A DNA stretch of 64,000 bases from the NCBI GenBank assembly GCA_011365055.1, contig RDOG01000015.1, positions 38,203 to 102,202 of the forward strand, written 5' to 3'. Source of the DNA: Promethearchaeota archaeon (GTDB lineage Archaea; Asgardarchaeota; Lokiarchaeia; Helarchaeales; RDOG01). Below are positions 44,702-55,400 of the stretch, one piece after another. Numbering within the stretch: the first letter of the stretch is position 1; each line of letters begins with the position of its first letter. The notes below the pieces were generated by a model. It had not been told where the DNA came from and did not search any database. It was given only the letters and a program-made list of their open reading frames with translations. The translations under genes were made by a program, and so were the position numbers.

Positions 44702-46123
44702 TTGGTGGAACAATTAAAACAATGTGCAAAATGCAAAAATTTCAATTCAGAAAAGAGTTATTGTATCCATTATAAAATGAGAGTTTCTCGTTCTTCTGTC
44801 TTTACATGCGAAGGTTTTAAAGAAATTGAAAAAGAAGAAAAAATTCCTCTTGTTAAGGAGGTTTTGAAAGAAAAAAATCATTCTATTCCTAAAGACGTGC
44901 CTTCTTTTAGTTCTTTATTAAGTAAATCTGAAGATAAAGACCTTTTAATTGATGGAGAGACAACTAATATTGCTGTTCGAGTAGAATCAGAAATTAATCG
45001 TTTTAAAAGAATTCATACACCTAGTTCTATACAATTTCCTTTTGATATAGAAGACGTTCAAGCGTTGCTTATAATAAAAAATCAACTTACCAATTTGGAT
45101 TTAATTTGTGAATCCTTCGATCATGTAAAATTAATGGCTACTTTTTCTGGATTCCCAAAGGGAATAAATGAAAATCTTGTTATTGAAGTAAAAATTTCAA
45201 ATAAAGAAGCAACTATTTCTGCTTGGGCCCGAAATATTCAAAATGCAATAGGTTTTCTGACATATTTTAAAATAATGTTAGCAAATGTATTTGATTCAAT
45301 TTCAAAATTGGATGATAAAATTAAAAAACTAAACCAAATCGTAAATGATACTAATAAAATTTTAAAAATATTAATAACCCTTTTTAAGCATTTCGAGAAA
45401 AATTGGCAAGTAGGTGAAATTATTTACCTTTTAAAAGATATTAGAACTCAAATAGAACAAAAAATACCCGGATTATTCGTTATTAAAAAATTAGAAGATT
45501 GGATATTGATATTTGATAAACAATATGGTGATGGAATAACTAAAATCCCTGAGCGATTAATCATTGATTTAGAATATGAAATCTTGGATTGGTTATTTGA
45601 GATAAATAAAGTTGCTTTTAATAATTTAGATCTTTATTTACAGACTTTTCCCGAGTTATCAAGTCAAATTCAAATTCAAATGAATATGATGGAAGAAAAT
45701 TTTCCTCTTTTTAGCGAAATAGAACAAAGATATTTTAAAGATATTCTTCAATACCTGATAACTATTGAGAAAGAAACTGGATTAACAATATATCAAGAAA
45801 ATTTTGCCCCAGCAACGGTGGATTCACATCTTATTGGTGGATTTTTACATGCGATTCAAAATTTTGGAACTCAAATGCTTCAAGAAGCATCATCTATGCG
45901 GAGATTATCATATCAAAATTTTGAGATTTTGTTAGATGATGAATTAAACGTTATTGTTGCATTGTTACTAAAAGGGAAACCTTCCGATAATATCTCAAAG
46001 AAATTACGTATTTTTGTTACAGAATTTGAGTCTCGGTTTAAAGAAGAATTTAAAATTTGGAATGGCGATTTAAAATATTTCTTTCCTGCAAGAGAATTAA
46101 CTATGAAAATATTTAATTTATAA
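44702..46123 (+). CDS. Zinc-finger protein with C-terminal Roadblock/longin-like module
   Basis: 473 residues, TTG start followed by GTG. The N-terminus has C-A-K-C-K-N-F...Y-C-I-H-Y...F-T-C-E-G-F, a likely four-Cys zinc site. The middle (90-350) is helical. The C-terminal 115 residues (I-E-K-E-T-G-L-T-I-Y...L-I-G-G-F-L-H-A-I-Q-N-F-G...N-F-E-I-L-L-D-D) match the cytoplasmic end of the 1347-residue protein at 52497 (I-E-K-E-S-G-N-C-V-Y...L-I-S-G-F-L-T-A-I-S-A-F). The fold looks like the Roadblock/longin sensors abundant in Asgard archaea, which act with small GTPases. No membrane helix. Confidence 0.6.
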   Translation: MVEQLKQCAKCKNFNSEKSYCIHYKMRVSRSSVFTCEGFKEIEKEEKIPLVKEVLKEKNHSIPKDVPSFSSLLSKSEDKDLLIDGETTNIAVRVESEINRFKRIHTPSSIQFPFDIEDVQALLIIKNQLTNLDLICESFDHVKLMATFSGFPKGINENLVIEVKISNKEATISAWARNIQNAIGFLTYFKIMLANVFDSISKLDDKIKKLNQIVNDTNKILKILITLFKHFEKNWQVGEIIYLLKDIRTQIEQKIPGLFVIKKLEDWILIFDKQYGDGITKIPERLIIDLEYEILDWLFEINKVAFNNLDLYLQTFPELSSQIQIQMNMMEENFPLFSEIEQRYFKDILQYLITIEKETGLTIYQENFAPATVDSHLIGGFLHAIQNFGTQMLQEASSMRRLSYQNFEILLDDELNVIVALLLKGKPSDNISKKLRIFVTEFESRFKEEFKIWNGDLKYFFPARELTMKIFNL

Positions 46124-46232
46124 TTTAACCTTTTTATTCACTACATGTTAAGCTTTTATATTCGACATCAAAATCAAGTAAATTTAAATAAATGAGTCGA
46201 AGAGTGGAAAAATAAAAAAAAGATATTTAATA

Positions 46233-47954
46233 TTATTTTAACAATTTTAAAGTTCGCTTTTTTGAGAAATTTTTATTATTAGACCAAGAGAATATTGCTA
46301 TCAACATTATTATACTGAAAATTATAACAGGTATGGTAAAACCAGGAATTTGTTGCGATACTCCTCCATCTGGTGGTGGCTCAGTTTGGTTAAGGAAAGG
46401 TCCAGAAAGAGTTCCTGTTGATGGATATCTTGCCATGTCAGTTCCATCACTTGCAGTAAAATAATATTCATGAGAAGCTGTATTAAGCGTTGTTGAATAT
46501 TCATAGATGCATCCATCATTATAGGTCGAATCAGCTTCATCTTGTTTAACCATATCGTATGAAAGCCCGTCAATATAAACACGAATGTAACTGGGTGTTT
46601 CATTATTTGCATCAGTATATTTTACGGAAAATTTAAACGTTGTTGAACTAGTTCCAGTAGTTGGAGTAACCTTTCCATCCGATAAAATGGGTACGATGTT
46701 AAAATAGTTTATTTTTAGATTTTTATTATAGCTTAAAGAACCAGCTGATCCTGGTGTTGGAAGCGTTAAGAATGCATCATTACCATTAGAATCTTTAATT
46801 GAACCACCATTCAAAGACAGTGCATTAATATTTATATACGCTAAATCTGTAGAAATTTCTCCTGAAGCAATAGTATAATTGAAGGTTAAAGTATTACTAC
46901 CAGATCCTTCCTTATAATCTACAACTGCATCAGTCGTCCCTGTTTCTAAAGTCAATTGAGGAGTCCCAGTTACCGTTACAGTTTCAGTAAATTGAATATT
47001 AATTGGAATCACTTCGCCTGTCATGTAAGTACCATCTGCCAAGGGTGAATCAACATTCGTGATGCTTGGAATTGCTGAATATGTGACTGTGTAGTTTGCA
47101 GCATCGCTAAATGGGGTTACTGCTTCAACGAGAAGTATGTAAGTGCCAGAAGTTGATGGTGTATATGACATGGTTTCTGTACCTGTTACTAAATCATTAT
47201 TTGTTAGGTCTTGATCTGGATTAAGACGCATATCTAAACTTCCAGTTCCTGAAGTCTTTTCCAAAGAAAAATTGTAAGTTATACCTGCCGTTAATGATAC
47301 TGAATATGCATCAACCCAATTATCTGTAGTAGTAATACTTCCCGCAACGACCTCATCTACGGCAGTTGAATTAACCCATTCGTAGTATAGCATTACCAAA
47401 TATTCCATAGAATCCGTTGTCCAACCGCTACCATTGTTATATTGACTATTACCAATACTTGGAGTATCACCTAAGATCAATACACAATCAGTAGATGGTT
47501 CATTTCCAATAAAATATACTACAGGATCATCGTCAAGCAAATAAGTGGGACCAACACAGACAAAATTTCTATACGTGCCATTAACATGAGGAATATTCGT
47601 ATCTGAATAACCAACCCAATAACTATCACCTTCAAAACGTATATCCATCGAATGATCATCCGAACCCGATCCACTTACATTATACCAATATCTTACGCCT
47701 ACAATAATGGATTGTCCTTCACCCATATTAAAGGCAATACGTAAACTTTGTTCATCTCCGTTTGTATCATCGTTTACACTTCTGTAATCTTCAGCATCAG
47801 TATTACTATAATTCCAGGCAACTCTTATTGCCGATACTGGTATGAAGCTACTGGAAAAAATTAACAATATCATAAATATGCTTAAAATTGGAGGTAGAAA
47901 TTTATATTTCCCTTTTTTCAATAGATAAATCACCTTAGGTATTGATGATTGCAC
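46233..47954 (-). CDS. Secreted surface protein with PPC and Ig-like domains and IPGF-helix anchor
   Basis: 573 residues. The N-terminal hydrophobic helix (about 18-40) is a signal peptide. Residues 210-300 resemble a bacterial pre-peptidase C-terminal domain (I-T-Y-N-F-S-L...M-R-L-N-P-D-Q-D...G-T-Y-I-L-L-V-E-A). Residues 310-420 look like an adhesin-type beta domain (A-D-G-T-Y-M-T-G-E-V-I-P-I-N-I-x-F). The end is Q-Q-I-P-G-F-T-I-P-V-I-I-F plus helix and basic tail, the same anchor type as the 975-residue protein. Probably cell-surface. Confidence 0.75.
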   Translation of the reverse strand: MQSSIPKVIYLLKKGKYKFLPPILSIFMILLIFSSSFIPVSAIRVAWNYSNTDAEDYRSVNDDTNGDEQSLRIAFNMGEGQSIIVGVRYWYNVSGSGSDDHSMDIRFEGDSYWVGYSDTNIPHVNGTYRNFVCVGPTYLLDDDPVVYFIGNEPSTDCVLILGDTPSIGNSQYNNGSGWTTDSMEYLVMLYYEWVNSTAVDEVVAGSITTTDNWVDAYSVSLTAGITYNFSLEKTSGTGSLDMRLNPDQDLTNNDLVTGTETMSYTPSTSGTYILLVEAVTPFSDAANYTVTYSAIPSITNVDSPLADGTYMTGEVIPINIQFTETVTVTGTPQLTLETGTTDAVVDYKEGSGSNTLTFNYTIASGEISTDLAYININALSLNGGSIKDSNGNDAFLTLPTPGSAGSLSYNKNLKINYFNIVPILSDGKVTPTTGTSSTTFKFSVKYTDANNETPSYIRVYIDGLSYDMVKQDEADSTYNDGCIYEYSTTLNTASHEYYFTASDGTDMARYPSTGTLSGPFLNQTEPPPDGGVSQQIPGFTIPVIIFSIIMLIAIFSWSNNKNFSKKRTLKLLK

Positions 47955-48115
47955 ATATGATTTTGTCTATATAAATTATTCAAGACCAAATTCTTACACA
48001 AGTGAAATATTAAAAACAAATTCACAATATTTCAGCAAATAAAATATCTATAGTGATTTGTGCCTGAAAAGAAATAATATTTATTCAAATTTCTTTTTTT
48101 TTAATTTTAAAGAAT

Positions 48116-48610
48116 TTAGGGTGCTGCCCTACCATCAACCATCCACACGAATTTTGATGAATGGTTTCATCCGGACATTCTTTTATATTGAATGACTATC
48201 GGGTGTTTTTCACCGTATTTTTTTTCTAAGGCTTTAATGAAATCTTCGTATGGCAACCGATTTCCAAATTCATTTCATCAACATCCTGCATCGGGTGTTA
48301 AATAAATGAAACTCTTATCTGGAACGTTTATTGAGGGATTCCTACGTATTGATAACCATTTTCCTTTTGAATCTCTTGCCTCAACACCTATATCTTCATA
48401 AAATTCTTCTGTTTCTGGATTGAATAACAAATGCATCAAATTTTGGAAAATGTCAATTGGAAATGGTTTATTTCCAAGGATCTCTGAAAATTTTCTATCA
48501 CCCGCGGCAATAATATCTATGATATCAGCTTCATCATCAAGTTGAAGAAACATTGTTTCAATTATATTTCTTATTTCACTATTTAAAACCGAAAATTCAA
48601 TTGTTTTCAT
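48116..48610 (-). pseudogene. Hypothetical gene broken only by TGA codons
   Basis: A 110-residue frame (ATG 48610) ends at a double TGA (48275-48280), but the same frame continues with sound protein-like sequence (N-E-F-G-N-R-L-P-Y-E-D-F-I-K-A-L-E-K-K-Y-G, then H-P-I-V-I-Q-Y-K-R-M-S-G), a third TGA (48167-48169), N-H-S-S-K-F-V-W-M-V-D-G-R-A-A-P and TAA at 48116. Replacing TGA by TGG (Trp) gives A-G-C-W-W-N-E-F and M-S-G-W-N-H-S, a natural-looking 164-residue protein. No TAA, TAG or frameshift lies inside. Pseudogene, recoding or base-calling error are all possible; no SECIS-like hairpin is obvious downstream. Family unknown. Confidence 0.5.
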
Positions 48611-48827
48611 GAAAATTCACTTTTTAATAGATCACATAATAATTATTAGCTATTAATTTTAATATAAAGACTATAAATTTAATACATGCGATTGGGAAAT
48701 AAAAATGTGAATTTTAATAATTAGATTTATTAGGTTATCTTTGACTTGTATTGATGAAATAACATATAGAGAGACTTTTTAATAATAATAAATATTCAAG
48801 TTAATCTTTAAACGGATGGTAATATTT

Positions 48828-50543
48828 ATGTCTAAGGTCACAATTAAGAATGGACTAGTTTATGACCCTTTAAATAAAATTAACGGCGAAAAAATTGATA
48901 TTTCTATCGAGAATGGGAAAATTGTTGAAAATAATGGTGGAAAAGTAATTGATGCATCAGGATGTATTGTTTTTCCAGGCGGTGTAGAAATACATGCTCA
49001 TATCTCGGGTGCTAAGGTAAATACTGGTAGATCCTTACGACCAGAGGATCATAGAAAAGATCCAGTAGCCAGAACAAGCGTTACGAGAGCCGGTGCAGGA
49101 TATTCAGTTCCAACTACTTATGTCACATCATATAGATATGCCCAAATGGGCTATACAACTGGTGCTGAGCCAGCAGTTCCTTTAATAAAGGCACGTCATA
49201 ATATCGAAGAATTTGGACATATGCCAATCTTAGATTGGTATCAATATCCAGTTTTTGCTAATAATTGGTATGTTTTGCGATGTGTAGCAGAAAAAGATAT
49301 TGATATGCTCGCTGCTTACGTTTCTTGGATAATGAAAGTTACTAAAGGTTGGGCAATTAAACTTGTAAATCCTGGCGGTGTTGAAAATTTTGGCTGGGGA
49401 AAGAATGTCGATAATCTTGATGACACTGTTTTACATTGGGAAGTCTCACCACGTGAGATCATTACTGCTCTTATGAAAGTGAACGAAAAACTTGGTCTAC
49501 CTCATTCAATTCACATTCACTGTAACAATCTTGGGCATCCTGGATGTTCAGTAGTCACAAAAGAAACTTTTAAATTAGCGAAGACAGTTGCCTCTGGAAA
49601 TAAAAATAGAAAAGCAACACTTCATATGACGCATGTCCAATTCAATGCATATGGTGGGACTGGTTGGAAAGATTTTTGTTCGGATGCAACAGCAATAGCA
49701 GAGTATATTAATCAAAATGATGATGTTACGTTTGATGTCGGGCAAGTTGGGTTCGCCAACACGACAACAATGACTGGAGATGGTCCCTGGGAATATAGTT
49801 TATCAAATCTGTCAGCAACAACTGGGTGGGGCTCAAAAGGATTTGTAAAATGGGTGAACGCACAAGCTGAAGCGGAAAGTGGTGGCGGTGTCGTTCCATA
49901 TATATTTTCATCCAAAAGTCCTGTTAATGCAATACAATGGGCAATTGGAATGGAACTCTTATTATCAATAAAGAATATGTGGCAAGCAGGACTTACAACA
50001 GACCATCCAAATGGGGCACCTTTCACGTTTTATCCTCACTTCTTCTCATTACTCATGTCAAAATCGGCAAGGAATGAAGCTCTCTCTAAAGTTCATTCCT
50101 TGGCAAAGGAACGAACGACATTGGGAGATATTGATAGGGAATTGACATTAGAAGAAATAGCAATAATTTCGAGGGCTGGGACTGCTAAAAACATGGGATT
50201 GAGTCATAAGGGACATTTAGGTGTCGGTGCTGATGGTGATGTAGCAATATACAGATTGAGTCCTGAAGAAAAAGATGCAAAAAAAATTGAGAAAGCTCTA
50301 AGCAGAGCTGCATATACCATAAAAAGCGGGAATATAGTAGTTAAAGATGGAGAAGTTGTAGCCACGCCGATGGGTAAATTATCTTATCTAGACATCACGT
50401 TACCGGAAAAATTAAGTGCTGATGCAAATGCATTTATTGATAAATATTGGAATCAACATTATACCATACAAAAATCCAATTATATCGTGAAAGACAGCGA
50501 AGTAACCAATCCAAATCCAATAAGCTGGACTCCAAAACTCTAA
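48828..50543 (+). CDS. fwdA: Formylmethanofuran dehydrogenase subunit A-like amidohydrolase
   Basis: About 571 residues from ATG 48828, which has GGATGG upstream; ATG 48816 would add four residues. The cyclic-amidohydrolase metal motif E-I-H-A-H-I is at about residue 55, the lysine of I-K-L-V-N-P-G-G near 185 is a candidate carboxylated bridge, then H-I-H-C-N-N and H-M-T-H-V. R-S-L-R-P-E-D-H-R-K-D and G-Y-T-T-G-A-E-P are typical of FwdA/FmdA and its FhcA relatives. FwdA reduces or forms the formyl-methanofuran bond with the molybdenum/tungsten subunits, which are not in this window. Alone in its operon here. Confidence 0.85.
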   Translation: MSKVTIKNGLVYDPLNKINGEKIDISIENGKIVENNGGKVIDASGCIVFPGGVEIHAHISGAKVNTGRSLRPEDHRKDPVARTSVTRAGAGYSVPTTYVTSYRYAQMGYTTGAEPAVPLIKARHNIEEFGHMPILDWYQYPVFANNWYVLRCVAEKDIDMLAAYVSWIMKVTKGWAIKLVNPGGVENFGWGKNVDNLDDTVLHWEVSPREIITALMKVNEKLGLPHSIHIHCNNLGHPGCSVVTKETFKLAKTVASGNKNRKATLHMTHVQFNAYGGTGWKDFCSDATAIAEYINQNDDVTFDVGQVGFANTTTMTGDGPWEYSLSNLSATTGWGSKGFVKWVNAQAEAESGGGVVPYIFSSKSPVNAIQWAIGMELLLSIKNMWQAGLTTDHPNGAPFTFYPHFFSLLMSKSARNEALSKVHSLAKERTTLGDIDRELTLEEIAIISRAGTAKNMGLSHKGHLGVGADGDVAIYRLSPEEKDAKKIEKALSRAAYTIKSGNIVVKDGEVVATPMGKLSYLDITLPEKLSADANAFIDKYWNQHYTIQKSNYIVKDSEVTNPNPISWTPKL

Positions 50544-50600
50544 ATTTTTTTATTTTTATTAACCATTATTAAAATCTAAAAATCTTATTAGGTTTCAATT

Positions 50601-51212
50601 TTGAAAGTGTCAGAAGAGTATCTAAGACCTACTTATTTTTTAGATTCTGATTCAGAGGTTGTAAGAGATATTGCTAGTGAATTAATTAAGGATGCCAAAA
50701 ACGATATTGAAAAAGCTAAGGCAATATTTTATTGGACTCGTGATGCTATTCTTTATGATCCCATGCAAGCATCTTCTATAAAGAAGAGTTACAAAGCCTC
50801 TCAAATTATCAAAAAAAAGAAAGGTTGGTGTGTACAAAAAGCAGTGGTACTTAGCACCTTATCTCGAGTAATCAACATTCCATCAAGACTTGGATTTGCA
50901 GATATAAAAAATTATCAAATTACTGAAAAATTATATACAATAATGAAGACAGATTTATTTGTTTTTCATGGATTTTCCGAGCTCTATCTGAATGGAAAGT
51001 GGATCAAAGCTACACCTGCATTTAATATCGAATTATGCGAGAAATTTCAACAAAAACCTGTGGAATTCAATGGTCTTGATCATGCCGTTCTTCCTGCTGA
51101 AACGCTAGCTGGTGAAAAACATGTTGAATACGTTAAAGATAGAGGCAATTATCCGGATTTACCGTTAAAGGAAATCTTTTCAGAGTTTGCAAAATATTAC
51201 CAATTCTTTTAA
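50601..51212 (+). CDS. Transglutaminase-like cysteine protease-fold protein
   Basis: 203 residues, TTG start. A-K-A-I-F-Y-W-T-R-D-A-I-x-Y-D-P opens the transglutaminase-like fold, K-G-W-C-V-Q-K-A-V-V-L carries the candidate catalytic Cys, and F-H-G-F-S-E-L-Y-L-N-G-K-W-I the His. The acid is probably in K-A-T-P-A-F-N. Such archaeal proteins may act as peptidases or be inactive. It follows fwdA by 58 bp on the same strand; the tail overlaps the convergent DUF763 gene by 4 bp. Confidence 0.75.
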   Translation: MKVSEEYLRPTYFLDSDSEVVRDIASELIKDAKNDIEKAKAIFYWTRDAILYDPMQASSIKKSYKASQIIKKKKGWCVQKAVVLSTLSRVINIPSRLGFADIKNYQITEKLYTIMKTDLFVFHGFSELYLNGKWIKATPAFNIELCEKFQQKPVEFNGLDHAVLPAETLAGEKHVEYVKDRGNYPDLPLKEIFSEFAKYYQFF

Positions 51213-52336
51213 TTGAATCCAATTTTTTCTGAAAATTTTTTTAATCGACGAATTGAATTTAATTCTTCTTTATTTCCAAGCTTCGCATTTCTAACTGCAT
51301 TTTTTAACAATGATATACTTTTATCGTAAGCTTTCCTGTCCACTGGAAAGGGTACGCCATCCTTGCCTCCATAAGCATAACTAAATTTAACTGGATCCTT
51401 CCAAGAAGGTGATTCCCCATAAATAATATCACTGATCAAAGATAGTCCTCTAACAGTTGCTGGACCAATTCCTGGAGTTTTCAAGATTGATTCATAATTT
51501 TCAGGTTGAAAATTGTAAAGGTGTTCTAATGCATCCCAATTCATTCTTCTTGGAAATAGTTTATGATATAATACTGCTTTTTTTCCCATAGGATCTGATT
51601 CATCAAAAAAATTTATCAACGAGGTGTTACTATAACTATTAAAATGTTCAAACATGCGTTGAATTCGTTTTGGACCATCTTTTATCAGATCAATAGTTGT
51701 GCTTCTATTATTTTGACTCTTTGATGAAGCAAGATTTAAGACTCTAGATTTTTTTGTACCAATGATTTTTTCTGGTGGATCATTTAAAAAATCTTTTAAA
51801 TTAGTTGAAATCCAATGATATCTTCTTGACATGGAATTCTGATTATTCATTCCTTGTTGAATAACTATCCATTTCTTAGAATTAGAAATAAACATGCAAT
51901 GATGATAAAGATTATACCCATCTTGTATTGCAGTATTATCTATTTTTGCTACCATTCTACTATTTTCTTGAAGTTCTTTCACATCTTCTTCTGAAAAATC
52001 TAATTTTTCTGCAATTCTTTCTATGTCAGAAATTGTTTCTCGCGACCTTTTACCTTTCCCCCCTGCTCCAAGAATTTCAAGATCTTCTGAAAACACGCTT
52101 TTTAATACGCCACAAAGAACAACAGTAACGCCTGATGAATCCCAATCAAATCCTAATACATTTGATAAACATTGAAAAAATAATGGATTTGATAATCGTT
52201 CTAAAATTTCATCTGCTCCATATTCGTCATGTATCACGTGTAAAATTTGTTTACACATGGGTTTCATCCTTTTTAAAAGCCATTGAGGTGCTTTTCCTGG
52301 ATGTAAATGCAAGTCCGTAATACCAGATCTATTCAT
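51209..52336 (-). CDS. DUF763 family protein
   Basis: 375 residues. R-S-G-I-T-D-L-H-L-H-P-G-K-A-P-x-W-L at the start and R-R-Y-H-W-I, F-V/F-E-H-F near the middle identify DUF763, a family seen mainly in archaea and thermophiles. A helix-hairpin-helix-like segment I-L-K-T-P-G-I-G-P-A-T-V-R-G-L (about 290-305) suggests DNA binding. The function is unknown. ATG start. Confidence 0.85.
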   Translation of the reverse strand: MNRSGITDLHLHPGKAPQWLLKRMKPMCKQILHVIHDEYGADEILERLSNPLFFQCLSNVLGFDWDSSGVTVVLCGVLKSVFSEDLEILGAGGKGKRSRETISDIERIAEKLDFSEEDVKELQENSRMVAKIDNTAIQDGYNLYHHCMFISNSKKWIVIQQGMNNQNSMSRRYHWISTNLKDFLNDPPEKIIGTKKSRVLNLASSKSQNNRSTTIDLIKDGPKRIQRMFEHFNSYSNTSLINFFDESDPMGKKAVLYHKLFPRRMNWDALEHLYNFQPENYESILKTPGIGPATVRGLSLISDIIYGESPSWKDPVKFSYAYGGKDGVPFPVDRKAYDKSISLLKNAVRNAKLGNKEELNSIRRLKKFSEKIGFN

Positions 52337-52496
52337 ATATGGTTATTTTATATGAGTATATAATAAAAAATAGCACACGATTAAATAACTAATATTAATG
52401 AAAATGACAGTAAACGGTTTCAAGTTACACTTAATAATAATTATAATATATGTCCAAAGAGACTAAAAATAACGTTTAATAATCGGGTGATACACC

Positions 52497-55400
52497 TTGA
52501 AATTTAAAAAAATAATTATTTTAGGGATTTTTATTCTATCGTTTTTAATTACTGGATTTTTATATCCATTAATCGATAATGTAAGTAATAATAGCTCATC
52601 AATAACTAATAAAGAAGTTAATAGCGATCCGATTGAGATACTAGAAAAAAATTTAACACATACTTCAGATATTGGATTGATAAGTGATGATGGGAATGAT
52701 TTATTCTCCATAATGCAAGAAAACATTTCTGATACTATTCATTTTACAGTACCCGATGATGAAATAGAAAATCAAAAAATATACAACTTGGATATAAACT
52801 CCAGTCATTGGAATATTACTCGTACAAATTTAACATTTAGTAATTTAGATGCCAAAAATGTTACTTTAGTTATAGAAGATTATCCAGAAGAGGTTATTGA
52901 TAATGCTGGAACGATATCTTTAGGTTACTATCGATTAGGTGCAATGAGTTTTAAAATTAGTACAACTTGCCGACTGAAAAATATTAGTATGTTTATACAA
53001 GAAGCAGTTGGGGCTGATACTTGGAATATTTCAATTTATAATGCTTCGAGATCTTTAGGTAAAGGATTCTTGTTAGCTCCTAGATCTTCTACTGGAATAT
53101 CTGTTGAAAAAACTGTTACGACAACACCACAAGCGCATTGGGAAACTTTTAATTTTAATGATGAAATTTTAAACTTAACCAATACCTTTGTAGATAACGA
53201 TGGATTCGCTTATTATTTTGTAGTTGCACGTTTTCCAATGATGACACTTACTGATTATAGAGCTTGGTATTTTGAAATTGACGATATTCCAATTGATGAT
53301 GGTTTTGCTTATCAAGGATTTGCATCTAGTCTAGGTATATATCGTTATACTTATCTAGAAGGTGATCTGTGTTTAAAACTCAATTTAGCTCCAAATAGTT
53401 CTACTCCAACAACGGAGGAAGTTGGGCTTTCATTAAAAAATCCTCAACCTCTTGTATATGAGAATATCACTCAGTTGGATTCTTATTCCCAGCGAATTTT
53501 GGATGTTTGGAATAGTTCAGTATATCTTCATTATTTTGCCTCACAAAATTTTACGTTAACTGATGTTGGTAAAGTAGAAAATATTTCATTATACGTTAAT
53601 CAAACTGGAAATTTTACCGATCCCATTACATTAATAATAATGAATAGCAATAGCACAAATACAGGTCCGGAATTAGGTGATAATTCACTTGAATTTTTAC
53701 AAAATGTTGTAGCAAGTTCTAAACCTTGGGTAATAGAACCAGGAACGAGTTTTGAAGGCTGGTATAATTTCTCGTTTCCAGATACTCCCTACTTCGAAAA
53801 AAATAAGACTTATTGGTGGCTTCTTTCAGCTTCCACAAATGTTAGTGGAAACATAACTATTTTTGGAGAACCTACATTTGGCTCTACTTCATTATATTCT
53901 TTAAATATAACTTTGGATATCACGGGTGGATCTTGGAAACATTATACGACAAGCATGGATTATAATTTTTCATGTAAACTCCAAGTTAGATATGGATACG
54001 AATATTTTGATTTGGATTCATACTGGTATAATGAATCACTTTATATTCCTAATACTGAAGGTACATATACTTTTTCCATTAAATCAAAATGGTATGGGGA
54101 TTTATATTTTGACACCAATTATTTTTGTAAGATTGAAAATCTATCTTATTTTGCAAAAACGATTTTTTTAGGAACTGATTCATCCTCTATCATCCAATGG
54201 AATATTACTTGTGATGTTATTTTACCGTTGAGCTCTGCTGATAATTTAAATTTATTAAATATCTCCATTCCGAATTGGAATGTAACTTATATCTATAATG
54301 GATCTTCATACGCTAATTACACAAATTGGAGAATAGATCAAATTGATCAAAAAAGGTTTCTAATAATAAATAATGTAAGTTCAAATCTATGGAAAATCAT
54401 TTGTAATAGCAGTAACGTGAACTCGTTTTTAACAGTAGAAAAAAAAGGTAATATTGATTTTTCAGTTGTTGAGAATGCAACCATTTATGATTATATTAGA
54501 ATAAATATGAGCCTTCCAAATCAAGATAATGGAGTTGCATATTTATCTGGTTTATATCCATTTCCAAATAATTTTACCACCTTCACACTGCAAAATAGTA
54601 CAATCTTACCTAATACTTCATTTTATTGGCGACCAAGTAATTATCCTTTAGCAATAGGGGGTATTTATAATTTTTTCGCTTACTGGACAAATGGTACGGA
54701 AACTTCAATTTGTACTATTGATTTTCTCCTTCTCCCCAATCCTACTAACCTGACCATTTTATTGAATGTAACAAAAAATCCATATGTAAATGATACAACT
54801 CAAACGATTACTGTTTTTTACAACGAATCAAGCAGAAATTTTAACATTACTGGAGCAACTATCAATGCTTCCTTGAACGGAATTAATCAAGATTGGGAAG
54901 ACCTTTATTTGAAGACAGGTCTTGATACAGATAAAGGCAAGTACCGTATTAAACTAGATACGAAGGGTTTTTCGGAAGGTTCCTATCAACTAAAAATAAT
55001 TGCATCTAAAGATGGCTATAATACTGCAGAAATCGATAATATTCTTATCTTTGTGGAACCCGTTCCAACTACAATCCAATCAACAATTGATAATATCGTC
55101 CAATATGAAAGGGCAACTATTGGTCTAACCATTAGTTTTAAAGATACATTTCACAATAAAGATATAGATTGGGGATCAGTTTCATTTAATATAATGATTA
55201 ACGCCACGTTCAACCTAACTGGGAACATGACATTATCGATACCCTCTGAAAGTATCTATTCTAATTCCACTATTTCACTTTTAGATATTCCAAGTCGCGA
55301 AACTCCGTATATCATAAACATTACTGCCGAAGCAACTAATTGTGAGACCTCTTATTATGCAATTAATCTAACAATATTAAATAAAACAACTCCATCTCTC

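Noticed and set aside
48116..48280. In-frame TGA codons read as selenocysteine
   Set aside because: Lokiarchaeal genomes can encode selenoproteins, but the TGA sites look like Trp positions, two are adjacent, and no SECIS-like hairpin is obvious in the 3' sequence.
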